Under the pieces are notes generated by a model. It was not told the origin of the DNA, searched no databases, and saw only the letters and a program-made list of their open reading frames with translations. A stretch of 64,000 nucleotides of DNA from contig NZ_CDME01000008.1 in assembly GCF_000826545.1 (NCBI RefSeq), positions 310,001 to 374,000 on the forward strand. The letters run 5' to 3'. This document shows, piece by piece, positions 25,201-34,300 of the stretch; position 1 is the stretch's first letter, and each line of letters begins with the position of its first letter. The position numbers and the translations under genes are program-made. The stretch is from Kibdelosporangium sp. MJ126-NF4 (lineage in GTDB: Bacteria; Actinomycetota; Actinomycetes; Mycobacteriales; Pseudonocardiaceae).

Positions 25201-26570
25201 TGCCCCACGCGACGATGTCGAAAGCCGTGGAGTGCCAGTCCGACGCGTGGGTACGCAGGCTGATCATCAACCTGGTCCGCTACCTGGTCAGTATCGGTGA
25301 CTACCAGGTCGCGCTCTCGTATGCCCGTGAGTCGATGGACCAGTGGACGCTCGCTTTCGGCGAGACCCACGAGGACACCCTGTTGATGGCGTCCCAGCGA
25401 AGCATCGCGCTTCGGCGAATCGGCGAGTACGACGAATCGTTCGAGTTGATCGAGGAGACGTACAAGCGCGTTCAGGAGACGTACGGCGAGGACAGTGAGC
25501 TGTACCTGAGCGTCGCGGACACCTTGCGCAGTGGTTTGCGCGTTCAGGGACGATTCGTCCAAGAGCTGCAGATGCAGGAGAACATCGTCGAGAAGTCGAG
25601 GCACGTACTCGGCGACGACGACCCGGCCACGCTCCGCTACGCCAACAACCTGGCGGGCAGTCTCCGGTTGAACGGCCAGTTCTTCCGGGCGAAGGAAGTC
25701 GACCAGGACACCGGAGAGCGCAAGAAGGTCGTCCTCGGTGACGAACACGGGGCCACGTTCCTCACCTTGAACGGCCTTGCGATGGACCTGCGCGAGTGCG
25801 GCGAGTACGTCGAAGCGTGCCGGGTCCAGGAATACAACCTGACCCGCCAGCGTGCGGTCATGGGTGACGATCACCCGAGCACGATCGGGGCGATGCGGAA
25901 TCTGGCAGTCTCTCGACGCAAGGCAGGACTGCACCAGGAAGCGCGCGAGCTGTCCGAGGACTGTGTACGGCTGTACCGTCTCCGCTACGGCGACAAGCAC
26001 CTCGACACCATCACCGCCGAAATGGGCCTGTCAGCCGACTTGCGCGTCCTCGGTGATCTTCCGCAGTCCGAGAGCCTGGGAGCGCACAGCTACCAGCTCT
26101 TCGTGGAGACGCACGGACAGCAGCATCCGTTCACACTGGTGGCCGCGATCAACCTGGCGATCACCACCCGGTTGATGAAGCGCGCGGCCGAGGCCAGGGA
26201 CGCGAATCGGCGAACCCTGGAGTCGTTGCACCAGGTCTTCGGCAAGGACCATCCGTTCGCCCTGGTGTGCGCGACGAACCTGGCAAGTGACCTTGCCGCA
26301 CTGGGGGACGCGGCCGCCGCGCACGCGATGGACGTGGACACCCGCGATCGTTCCATTCAGGTACTCGGCGAGAAGCACCCGTCGACACTCGCCGTCGCCC
26401 TGAACCTGTCCATCGACCTGGATGCCTTGGGGAAGAAGGAGGAGGCGGCCAAACTGCACGCGGCCACGGTCACCCTGTTCCGCAGCACCCTCGGCCCGGA
26501 CCACCCGGCCACGCTGGCCGCCGACCAGTCGATCAGGGCGAACTGCGACACGGACACGATGCAGCTCTAG
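22245..26570 (+). CDS. SAV_2336/vWA-like-NB-ARC-TPR giant protein (FxsT-like), copy A
   Basis: This 1441-residue protein fuses two modules. The first (~120-540) is the SAV_2336-type region with a vWA-like core (WRKFELMLIVDSSPTLA ... RRVVLVITDAIGPAW), the expected partner of the MoxR ATPase. A low-complexity Ser/Glu-rich linker (~540-600) follows. The second module is an NB-ARC STAND ATPase (LHGMGGVGKSQTVVEYIY, P-loop ~655; WLLVFDNAEHPD; LGDLPLAVEQAA). About ten TPR units follow (GDDHPSTIGAMRNLAVSRR type). The second module matches the FxSxx-COOH-system TPR protein family. GTG 22245 lies 3 bp after the MoxR stop. The linker holds an in-frame ATG with a strong ribosome-binding site. The stop lies 1 bp from the convergent hydroxylase stop. 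Confidence 0.85.
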   Translation: MSALPSDEPPGREPGLMWQVAAGPRPTDLTWSELRDIWWLVRCVYREPPEAPPAEIPPVDDVPRIPESKPPERSPSTPEAPPENAQPKRKQPEAAEQWTPRQRGALRQTLADTTRATAPLGWPGVPALRNPRAIEQALRPLTRRVPSPWRKVLDEEATARRAAEERIWLPEWQPAPWRKFELMLIVDSSPTLAIWRNTIDEFTGILGHIGAFRQIRTYRTDFSRPKDLTLSVDGTGAQRSWRDVVDPTGRRVVLVITDAIGPAWRTGAAEHRIAELATGMPTAIVNVLSDRLWSWGGLSPHRAHLSSPTPGAANRMLRVEPEPHDAIAVPVLAMSPEWLAGWATLVAGGATETTAIHVSPAWPVEASYPKAIAEPYLAARERVLRFKTYASTRAFHLACLLAAAPLNLPIMRLVEQVMLDGSDMSTVAEVLLGGIVKETPVLRLVDDPAAIAYEFYDGVREELLSMGTRVDTVRVARVVSDAFGAAVPILKSLRNAIDFPATAPQPVVTDQNMPYLKIEAAVLSAISGGPYTKRSRSLTNRLNEHTNGGSHERVEPAFAQTGAEDAASSRSGTSISSGRIESMRTASVEGEMSVSETPRTEPRQGAGLRPQIWGNVPLRNPDFVGRTELLDKLQERLLEPDNRATAVLPEALHGMGGVGKSQTVVEYIYRHSTEYDIIWWIPSEQLSQINASFVELARKLGLPSSSADTARPEVIEALRKGSPYQRWLLVFDNAEHPDVVSPFIPASSGHVIVTSRNPDWAGVARTVEVDLFTRKESIDLLRMRGGEITDEDADRLAEALGDLPLAVEQAAAWRGQTGMPVNEYLTLLDRHLTDLLGDERAAEYGALGYQRSVAAAWNVPLHRLRTSHPAALQLLQVCAFFGPEPIARSLFTGGRSVPVPPELANALRDPIKLNRAIREISRYSLAKIDHRNNTIQLHRLVQTVLKNQLSEKDQGEMRHAVHVLLVNGDPDDPVSTDSWPRYADLLPHATMSKAVECQSDAWVRRLIINLVRYLVSIGDYQVALSYARESMDQWTLAFGETHEDTLLMASQRSIALRRIGEYDESFELIEETYKRVQETYGEDSELYLSVADTLRSGLRVQGRFVQELQMQENIVEKSRHVLGDDDPATLRYANNLAGSLRLNGQFFRAKEVDQDTGERKKVVLGDEHGATFLTLNGLAMDLRECGEYVEACRVQEYNLTRQRAVMGDDHPSTIGAMRNLAVSRRKAGLHQEARELSEDCVRLYRLRYGDKHLDTITAEMGLSADLRVLGDLPQSESLGAHSYQLFVETHGQQHPFTLVAAINLAITTRLMKRAAEARDANRRTLESLHQVFGKDHPFALVCATNLASDLAALGDAAAAHAMDVDTRDRSIQVLGEKHPSTLAVALNLSIDLDALGKKEEAAKLHAATVTLFRSTLGPDHPATLAADQSIRANCDTDTMQL
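24008..24020 (+). promoter_or_regulatory. Internal ribosome-binding site and in-frame start in the linker
   Basis: GGAGGG (24008-24013) lies 4 nt before an in-frame ATG at 24018, exactly in the linker between the vWA-like and NB-ARC modules. Initiation here would yield a free ~850-residue NB-ARC-TPR protein. Copy B lacks an ATG at this point. Confidence 0.5.
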
Positions 26571-26571
26571 C

Positions 26572-28380
26572 CTACTGACGTCCACTGTGGTCGGTGCTGG
26601 ATACCAGCCCGGCGCCGACCCAGTTGACGAGTTCGAGTGGGTCGGGCGCTGTGCCGGTGAGAGTGGTGATTTTGCTGTGCACAGCGATGACCACCTCGGG
26701 GTGCGTCAGTATCGCCGTCGCGGCGGCGATTCCACGAGCCCGCAGGGCGAGGCCAAGCCCGACCCAGGCGGCTGTGTCATCGGGAGCGTTGCTCAGTCTC
26801 GTCAAGTACATGGCGGTGGCGGTAACGTGATCACCGGCCAGATAGGCGGCGTCCCCGGGCGTCAGCGTCGAGTGGCGCATCACCTCGGCAAAGGTTTCCG
26901 GTGCGGTCGCCTTCAGTTGCAGGAGTGCGACCCGGTTGGAACGCTCCGTCGGCCATTCACTCTCGACCACCCGGCTCAGCGGTGCCGTCGTCAGCGGAAC
27001 GCCTGCGAGCCACGCATTCGCCAGTTGTGCGATGTCATCGGGGTCGGGTCGGACGTGCCGGATGCGCCAGGTGGCACGGTGGTCGTCGGTGATCCTGGTG
27101 ACCGCGGCGGCGACCGCGGCCGACACGGGCTGCCGTTCGATGAGCGCGAACCGGGTGCGCAGCGACTCAAGGAGCCTGCGGCCCAGGCGCGTGAGCGCGG
27201 GTTCGTTGCGCAGTGCGGAGATCGCCTCGCCGACCTGCTGGCGCCGGAGTGCGAAGGTGAAGTTCGCCTGCTTCGACTCCTCGTCGGACAGCAGGTCGCG
27301 CTGGACCTGCCAGAACTCGGCAACGCTGAGGAATGCCAGCACACCGTGCAGAAGACCACTCAACGGGCGTGGATCGTCGCGCCACGGCGCGTACATGTCG
27401 TCCTGCTGTCCCAGGTCGAACAGTCCAAGAAGACCGTTCAACTTGGAATGCTGGAACTCGTGCACCAGTGTCTCGGCCACCAGAGTCGCCGACGGTTTCT
27501 GTGCGACAGCGACACAGCCGATCGCGACGGACGACGAGGCGCCGTGGATCATGCCGTCGGAGGACAACGGCGTCACCATCCGCAGGCCTGCCGAGAGTTC
27601 CCATGCGAAGTCCGGATGCCAGAGCGTCAACAGGTCGAACGCCTCGTCAAGCAGCTTCCGCCACTCGGCGGACCGCGCCGAGTCAAGTCGTTGCGGCGGC
27701 AACGGTTCGGAGAACTCGCGGTACGGGTCGCAGTCGTTGATCTCCACTGTCATCCGGACTCCGCGTGACTGTGCGACGTGCCGGTGCGCCGGGCGGAAGT
27801 GCGGTGAGTCGAGCGGCATCGGATCCATCCTGCCGATGCTGATGGTCGTTTCGGACGCCGTGTGGCGCAGTTCCGCGAAACCGGCGGGGAAAACCATCGG
27901 CGGTTCGAGTTGCCCCATCGCGGGGAGAGTGACGACGCCGTGGACGACAGGCAGCCTGACATGGCAGGGCACTCCGGCCCTGATCGCCGCGACGGCGACC
28001 AACGAGTGCAGGTAACCGAGTTCCGACCACACCGGGATGGAACCGGTCGCCTGCCCGTGCAGCCGCCGCAGGATCCTGGTCAGCCAGACGCCGACAGTCG
28101 GATACAGCAGGAGATCCCACGTCACGGTAGGATCCCGTTCTTCGGCTGCCGCGAGGATGCCCCAGAGCGTGTCGATGTCGGTGAGTGGGCCGACCACCGC
28201 GGGATTTTCCGCGCAGAAGTCGGTCAGGCCGTGCAACAGGAGCTTTCTGGTGCTGTACTGCGAAGCCTCCACGGCTGCGACGAACCTCTCGGTGACACCA
28301 CCGGTACACAGCTCTTCGAATGCCTGGCGAGGCAACTGGTGTGTCGCCAACCGGTCAGGCTGAATCCGCAGGGAGTTCAT
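26572..28380 (-). CDS. HExxH-motif putative peptide beta-hydroxylase, copy A
   Basis: The 602-residue protein contains HEFQH (residues 307-311, in ETLVHEFQHSKLNGLLGL), the metal motif of the HExxH family. Members are assigned as alpha-ketoglutarate-dependent beta-hydroxylases of ribosomal peptides rather than proteases (family knowledge). Upstream are segments such as PVVHGVVTLPAMGQ and FRPAHRHVAQSRG; C-terminal to the motif is a long helical region ending in TPR-like repeats (AAYLAGDHVTATAMYLTRL). It is 22 nt downstream of the candidate precursor peptide gene on the same strand, implying an operon. It converges on the giant gene with stops 1 bp apart. The substrate is presumably that peptide. 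Confidence 0.75.
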   Translation of the reverse strand: MNSLRIQPDRLATHQLPRQAFEELCTGGVTERFVAAVEASQYSTRKLLLHGLTDFCAENPAVVGPLTDIDTLWGILAAAEERDPTVTWDLLLYPTVGVWLTRILRRLHGQATGSIPVWSELGYLHSLVAVAAIRAGVPCHVRLPVVHGVVTLPAMGQLEPPMVFPAGFAELRHTASETTISIGRMDPMPLDSPHFRPAHRHVAQSRGVRMTVEINDCDPYREFSEPLPPQRLDSARSAEWRKLLDEAFDLLTLWHPDFAWELSAGLRMVTPLSSDGMIHGASSSVAIGCVAVAQKPSATLVAETLVHEFQHSKLNGLLGLFDLGQQDDMYAPWRDDPRPLSGLLHGVLAFLSVAEFWQVQRDLLSDEESKQANFTFALRRQQVGEAISALRNEPALTRLGRRLLESLRTRFALIERQPVSAAVAAAVTRITDDHRATWRIRHVRPDPDDIAQLANAWLAGVPLTTAPLSRVVESEWPTERSNRVALLQLKATAPETFAEVMRHSTLTPGDAAYLAGDHVTATAMYLTRLSNAPDDTAAWVGLGLALRARGIAAATAILTHPEVVIAVHSKITTLTGTAPDPLELVNWVGAGLVSSTDHSGRQ

Positions 28381-28402
28381 GGTTGCCCGCCCGAATGTCG
28401 AC

Positions 28403-28576
28403 TCAGCCGTCCTCTCCTTGCACTTGGATCTCGTTTCGGTTGGCGGTACACAATGTCACGGCTCGCCGGACGGCGCATACCAGTTCAGGATTTGTGGTGC
28501 CTCGCAACTCGCGGAACGGCACCGCGGTCAAGTCGATCAGCTCGGATGTGAGATCGGCTGTCGAGATCGTTGTCAT
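28403..28576 (-). CDS. Candidate RiPP precursor peptide A
   Basis: A 57-residue peptide starting at ATG 28576, with GGGGAGG (8 nt upstream) deciding this start over longer in-frame ones. The leader-like part (SELIDLTAVPFRELRGTT, then PELVCAVRRAV) resembles FxSxx-COOH precursor leaders. The C-terminus is NEIQVQGEDG rather than FxSxx. The peptide beside the second cassette ends IMIQVQDE, so IQVQ plus acidic residues is the shared candidate core. It precedes the HExxH hydroxylase gene by 22 nt. The modification site is unknown. Confidence 0.65.
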   Translation of the reverse strand: MTTISTADLTSELIDLTAVPFRELRGTTNPELVCAVRRAVTLCTANRNEIQVQGEDG

Positions 28577-28742
28577 GGACGGACCTCCCCGGACTGTCAC
28601 CAGCATCGAACCCGCGTCTTCATCGTGCCGTACGTTCGGCATGTTCGGCAGGGCTGATCGGCTAGTTCCTCAACCGCCGAACGGGGTCGACGGTTCGGCC
28701 ACAGTCCCGATGATCGAATGACTTGCCTGCTACCGCAATCTG

Positions 28743-28756
28743 GTGATGGCTGTCAC
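28743..28756. promoter_or_regulatory. GTGA-N6-TCAC element (CRP-like), cassette A/B junction
   Basis: gtgatggctgtcac has the core spacing of a CRP-family half-site pair (GTGA-N6-TCAC). It lies in the divergent gap between precursor A and the second VMAP gene. A matching element lies at 37615-37628, upstream of precursor B. Inverted hexamers TGTCAC/GTGACA at 28751-28780 overlap it. Confidence 0.45.
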
Positions 28757-28803
28757 AATATTGTCCGCATAACCGTGACAACGGCGACTCCTCAGGGGGC
28801 GAT

Positions 28804-30300
28804 GTGGCGGAGGGCGGTGACGTCATACCGGCACGCGGACCTCTTTGGCCCTTGGTGCGTGCGCTCCTGCGGGTTGGCTGCCTTGCCGATTTGAACGGCC
28901 GCAACCTTGTCGTCAGAATCGTGTCCGACGAGCTGGGGCATCCGCTGCTCGCCGAGGAGCACCCGCAGTGCGCTGCTCATTTGTTCAGTATCGTCGAGAC
29001 CTGTCACCATCGGCCGGACGGGTTGTCGACATTGTTGTTCGTTCTCGAACAGATCGAACCGGGCACGCGGGCCATCGCCGAGGTACGTCGGATCATCACC
29101 GAGATGTCGACTCTGGAGGCGTGGTCGCCGAGTGAGCGGCGCCAGCTTTTCGGTCTGCTGTCCGGTGTCGTCGTTCCCGACATCGCACAGATCTACCGGT
29201 TCGTCGCGGGGACGAATGCGCCGCAGTTGCGGATGCAGACCACTTATTCCGAGGTCTTCCTGGCGTTGGAAACGCTCAACGCCGGTCCGGACGGCGTGCC
29301 GAAACCTCTGATCTTCGTCGAGCACCTCGCCGCCCGCGTCCGGTCGGATCTCGCGGTGGAGCTGCGACGATGGGTGGACGACCAGTCGGTGCGGATGGGG
29401 ATCGTCGCCGAGCTGGCCGCTGTCCGGACAACGATCACCGGCCGGGTCCCGGACGAATCCGGCCAGCCGGTGTCGCCCGCGTACATCGTCTTCCAGTTGC
29501 AACGAGAAGCGCCGACAACCGAACTGTATCGGCTTTCGCATTGGCGGCAGCGTGACCTGTCCGCAGGGTGGTACCCGAAACGAGGGCCCGACCTCGTCGG
29601 CAAGCTCGGCGACATCAAACACGCGGTCGCGTCGCTCGTGGAGGGCGTCGAAAGCGACTGGGCGCCGTACGACTCGGATATCCGCGTCGAGTTCGTGTTG
29701 CCGAGGGAACTGCTCAACCTCGACGTCGACCAGTGGCAGTGGGAGGCGGAGAGTGATTTCCCCGAACCCATGGGCTGCCATTTTCCGGTCTGTGTGCGCA
29801 GTCTGGAGCGGATGGCGGCCCGCAAATGGCACCGCCAGTGGTACATCCGATGGAAGCAGCTCAAGAACCGGGTCATCGACAAAGGCGTGCTCACGCCGGA
29901 GGCCGGGTTTTGGAGCAAACCGGGCGGTGAGCTGAACCTGCGGCAGCTGACCTCCTATTTCGAACGCATGTCCGGCGTTGTCGCGCAGGTGCTCGGCGCG
30001 CCGCCCGCGGCAGGGCCGTCGACGTTCGACGAGGTCGCGGTCGGCCTGCGGGCAGGCATCCCGGTGATGGTGTGGCACCGCGAGAACTGCGGTCTCGAGG
30101 ACTTCGTCGCGACCGCGAAGGAACTGCTGCACACCGAGGACCCCGGGCTGCTGCTCGACCGGGTCCGACTGGTCCGGACCAATGCCTTCGCAAGTGACAC
30201 GCAGAACCCGCACGTCGGCAGTTACCTGACGGTGTTGTGGGACGACCCCGAACGGGTCGTGGTCCCGGAACGTCCGGGACCACCCGAGGAGGTGGACTGA
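28804..30300 (+). CDS. VMAP (vWA-MoxR-associated protein), copy B
   Basis: This 498-residue protein is homologous to copy A at 19750-21222. It has an EAD2-like N-terminus (PLWPLVRALLRVGCLADLNGR; HLFSIVETCHHRPDGLS), a helical middle, and a VMAP-C-like end (EFVLPRELLNLDVDQWQWE; EPMGCHFPVCVRSLERM; IPVMVWHRENCG). The start is GTG 28804, chosen because the protein then aligns with copy A from the first residues. It is divergent from precursor A and 2 bp upstream of its MoxR gene. Conservation is strongest in the VMAP-C part and the EAD. The middle region has diverged, which argues for an old duplication rather than a recent one. Confidence 0.82.
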   Translation: MAEGGDVIPARGPLWPLVRALLRVGCLADLNGRNLVVRIVSDELGHPLLAEEHPQCAAHLFSIVETCHHRPDGLSTLLFVLEQIEPGTRAIAEVRRIITEMSTLEAWSPSERRQLFGLLSGVVVPDIAQIYRFVAGTNAPQLRMQTTYSEVFLALETLNAGPDGVPKPLIFVEHLAARVRSDLAVELRRWVDDQSVRMGIVAELAAVRTTITGRVPDESGQPVSPAYIVFQLQREAPTTELYRLSHWRQRDLSAGWYPKRGPDLVGKLGDIKHAVASLVEGVESDWAPYDSDIRVEFVLPRELLNLDVDQWQWEAESDFPEPMGCHFPVCVRSLERMAARKWHRQWYIRWKQLKNRVIDKGVLTPEAGFWSKPGGELNLRQLTSYFERMSGVVAQVLGAPPAAGPSTFDEVAVGLRAGIPVMVWHRENCGLEDFVATAKELLHTEDPGLLLDRVRLVRTNAFASDTQNPHVGSYLTVLWDDPERVVVPERPGPPEEVD

Positions 30301-30302
30301 CC

Positions 30303-31313
30303 GTGGACTGGCGCATTTACCGCGGAACCGGGCAAGCGGCCCCGGCGCCCATCACGGCGCTGCCGCAACCACCGCCGTGGCGCCGGTTCACCGGTGTCGG
30401 CGTCGTCACGAGGCCGACCGGCGACAGCGGGGAGACCGCACGCAGGATCGGCGCCGCCACCGGTCGGCGCCATCTCTCGACACCGCACGAGATCTCGATG
30501 GTGAACGCGGCGCTCTACCTGCGCAGGCCACTGCTGGTGACGGGCAGGCCGGGCACCGGCAAGTCCAGCCTCGCGTACCTGATCGCGACCGAGCTCGGGC
30601 TCGGTCCGGTCCTGCGGTGGGGTATCACCAGCCGGACCACGCTGACTGAGGGGCTGTACAACTACGACGCGATCGGGCGCGTCCAGGCGGCGGGGTCACG
30701 GCCCGACCGCGAACCGGACATCGGTGACTTCGTGCATCTCGGCGCGCTGGGGACCGCGCTGCTGCCGTACGAGATCCCGCGTGTGCTGCTGGTCGACGAG
30801 TTGGACAAGGGCGACATCGACCTGCCGAACGACCTGCTGAGCGTCTTCGAGGACGGTGAGTACGAGGTTCCCGAACTGGTCAGGATCGCCAAACAGCAGC
30901 CCGAGGTGACCGTCTTCACCCACGACAAACGGGGAAGCGCGGTGATCAACGACGGGTGGGTGCAGTGCCGGGCCTTCCCGGTCGTCATCATCACGAGCAA
31001 CGGAGAACGCGAGTTCCCCGCGGCCTTCCTGCGCCGATGTCTGCAGCTGCACCTCAGTCCGCCGGACTCCGACCAGCTGGCCGCGATGGTCGCGGCCCAG
31101 TTCGGTGTGGTGGAACGAGTCGACGTCGCCCGGCTGATCAGCGAGTTCCTCGAACGCAGCGAAGCCGTCGGCGGGCTGGCTGCCGACCAGCTGCTCAACG
31201 CCGTGCACATGGCGATCGAACTGGCGACATCCGGCGCGTACCAGCCGGACGACGAGTGGTACGAGCTGATGCGGGCGATCTGGCACCCCCTGTCGACAGC
31301 GGAGCCCGGATGA
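30303..31313 (+). CDS. MoxR-type AAA+ ATPase, copy B
   Basis: A 336-residue AAA+ ATPase with Walker A GRPGTGKSSLAYLIATELG, Walker B VLLVDELDKGDIDLPNDLL, sensor 1 IITSNGEREFP, and LRRCLQLHLSPPD. It shares with copy A the N-terminal WRIYRGTG and QPPPWRRFTG segments. GTG 30303 gives a start matching copy A (V/M-D-W-R); it lies 2 bp after the VMAP-B stop. Its own stop overlaps the giant gene by 4 bp (ATGA). Role as in copy A: NTP-driven remodelling of the vWA-like partner (family knowledge), here probably in a separate complex. Confidence 0.9.
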   Translation: MDWRIYRGTGQAAPAPITALPQPPPWRRFTGVGVVTRPTGDSGETARRIGAATGRRHLSTPHEISMVNAALYLRRPLLVTGRPGTGKSSLAYLIATELGLGPVLRWGITSRTTLTEGLYNYDAIGRVQAAGSRPDREPDIGDFVHLGALGTALLPYEIPRVLLVDELDKGDIDLPNDLLSVFEDGEYEVPELVRIAKQQPEVTVFTHDKRGSAVINDGWVQCRAFPVVIITSNGEREFPAAFLRRCLQLHLSPPDSDQLAAMVAAQFGVVERVDVARLISEFLERSEAVGGLAADQLLNAVHMAIELATSGAYQPDDEWYELMRAIWHPLSTAEPG

Positions 31314-34300
31314 GCACGGCCAAGGAGCCCGCCAGGGACCACCCCGCCAGAGAAGAAACCGGGCCACCACGACTGCGCACAGGTGACCTGACCGCGATGG
31401 AGATGATGGACGCGCTCTGGCTGGCCAGGGTGATCAGCGAGCACGAGGACACCGACCCGCTGGAGCCGTCGGCTGAGGACCCTCGCCCGCCCACAACGGA
31501 CACACCCGGCGTCATCCCGGCCGATCGACCGAATCCCACTGTGTCACCGGTGGAATCGGACACGGAGCTGTCGTGGTCGACGCGGTACGCCAGGTCCGGC
31601 GACAGCGCGTTCACCGGCCCACCGGCCCGCGTCGGACTCGCGGGCCGGGAGCTGCAGCAGGCGGCGAAACTGGCGAGGGCGTTGCGGCCGTTGATGAAAC
31701 GGTCCCCGTCGCCGTGGAAGCACGAACTCAACGAGGAAGCGACAGCCATCAGGGCTGCGCAGGACGGGATGTGGCTGCCCGTCTGGGATCCGGCGCCGTG
31801 GCGGCGTTTTGAACTGGTGCTCGTTGTGGACAGTGCGCCGTCGATGGACGTCTGGCGGGAGACTGTCGACGAGTTCAGGCAACTGATGCAGCAACAAGGT
31901 GCCTTCCGCAACGTGCGCAAGCTCCTGGTCGACTGCTCGGCACCGGAGCTGTCCCTGCGTGTCGAAGGGCCGGCGGGTGCGATGCAGAGCACGCGGCACC
32001 TGGTGGACCCGACCGGACGACGCCTGGTCCTGGTGATGACCGACGCGATCGCCAGCGCGTGGCACGACGGCTCGGCCGAACGTGTGCTTGTTCGGTGGGC
32101 GAGCCGGATGCCGTTGGCGATCATCAACGTCCTGCCGTCCCGGCTGTGGAGCTGGAGCGGGCTGTCGCCCCGCCGGGTTTGCCTGTCGGCCAGTGCTTTG
32201 GGCGTGGCCAACCGGGAACTGCGGGTGCGCCGGATCGAGCACGACATCTTCGACGACGAGGTGCCCGACGGCTCGATCCCTGTGCCGGTCCTCGCACTGA
32301 CGCCGGAGTGGCTGTCCGGCTGGGCGAACCTGTTCGCGGCATCCGGATCGGCCTCGGTGTGGACCACCGCCGTCATGCTGAACCCCCGCGGCACGCGGAG
32401 AATCGTGGATCCGGTCGAGAAGGACGGGAAACGGTCGGCGTACGACCGGGTGATGCGTTTCCGGACATACGCGTCGGTCCCGGCGTTCCAGCTCGCGGGC
32501 CTGCTGGCAGCGGCTCCGCTGAACCTGGCGATGATGCGTTTCGTGCAACGGGAACTCCTGCCGGACACGGACGTTTCCACGTTGGCCGAAGTACTCCTCG
32601 GCCATCTGCTGCGCAAGGTCAGGACAACACGGTCGGTGCACGACCCGACCGCGGTGGTCTTCGAATTCCACGACGGTGTAAGGGAAGAACTGCTGTCGGG
32701 AACCCGGCGGGCAGACACTGTCCGCGTGGCACGGGTGCTCGGCGACTACCTGGGCTCGAGTGTGGCGATCCTGCGGAACTTCCGTGACGCGGTCGACGAC
32801 CCGGACAGCACCGCGCTGCCGGAGGTCTCCCCGGACACGATGCCGTACCTGCGTGTCCAGGAAGCAGTTTTCCGTGCACTGTCGGGAAGATACGCACCCA
32901 GAGCGGCGGGCCTGCGGCGGGACCTGCGCGGCGCGCGACTGTGGGCTCACGCCCGCAGCGACCGCGTCAACGATCTCGCTCGCGCCCCACGAGGCTTCGA
33001 GCAGCCGACCGACACACCCACGGCGGATGCCGACCACCGGGCACAGGTCTGGGGATCGGTCCCGATGCGTTACCGCGACTTCGTCGGCCGCGACAGCCTG
33101 CTGCGGGTGCTGGCGGAGAAGCTGGCGTCGCCCGGCGTGACTGCCGTGCTGCCCGAGGCGTTGCAGGGTATGGGAGGCGTCGGCAAGTCGCAGACCGTGA
33201 TCGAGTTCATCTACCGGCACGCGGACGAGTACGACGTGGTCTGGTGGATCCCGGCCGAGCAGATGTCCCAGATCACGGCGAGTTTCGTCGAGCTGGCCAA
33301 GCGCTTGGGACTGCCGGCGAGCTCGGCGGAGGTCGCGATCACGGAAGTGCGCGAAAGCCTGCGGCTCGGCCAGCCGCTGGATCGCTGGCTGCTGGTGTTC
33401 GACAACGCGGGTAGCCCGGACAGCGTGCAGCCCTTCTTCCCGACGGGATCCGGCCACATCATCGTCACCTCACGGGACATGCGCTGGGCCGACGTGGCGA
33501 ACGTGGTCGAAGTCGACCTCTTCACCCGTGAGGAGAGCATCGAGATGCTGCGCCGAATCGGCGGCGACATCAGTGAGGCGGATGCCGATCGGCTGGCCGA
33601 GGCGTTGGGCGACCTGCCATTGGCCGTCGACCAGGCCGCCGTGTGGCGCGCCCGGACAGGCATGCCCGCCGCCGAGTATCTCGAGCTGCTGCACGGATAT
33701 CTGACTGACCTTCCCGACGACGAGCCTGGTGAGTTCGGCGTGATGCGGTCGGTCGCGGCGGCGTGGAGCGTACCGCTGCACCACTTGCGCACCGAGTTTC
33801 CCGCAGCGTTGCAACTGTTGCAGGTGTGTGCCTACTTCGGACCGGAACCCATTCCGCGGAGTCTGTTCGTCGGCGAGTTCGACGCACCGGCTCCGGAGGC
33901 CCTCGCCGAGGCGATGGCCGAACCCGCCATCCTGGAAAGAGCCATCCTCGAGATCAGTCGCTACGGTCTCGCCAAAGTGGACTGGCAAGCCAATACGTTG
34001 CAGTACCACCGGCTGGTCCAGGCGGTCATCAAGAACCAGCTCTCCGAGGAGGAACGGGAGCGGCTCAAACACGTCGTCCATGTCCTGCTCGTGCTCAACG
34101 ATCCCGACGACCCGGTCTCACCACGCACATGGGGACTGTACGGTGCCCTGCTTCCGCACGCGATGATGTCGGACGCGGTCGCGTGTGTGAAGGATCCGCG
34201 TGTCCGCCAGTTGATGATCAACCTGGTGACGTACCTGGTACGCAGCGGAGACTATCGAGCCGCTTACGACGTGGCGCAGCAGACGACGGTCATGTGGCGG

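Noticed and set aside
26572..28380. HExxH protein as a zinc metalloprotease
   Set aside because: The overall layout and the adjacent precursor peptide fit the mod_HExxH/alpha-ketoglutarate hydroxylase family better; no signal peptide or typical third-ligand protease motif is seen.
30956..31309. Upstream extension of the giant copy-B frame into the MoxR gene
   Set aside because: Shadow composition; ATG 31310 overlaps the MoxR stop and aligns with copy A.
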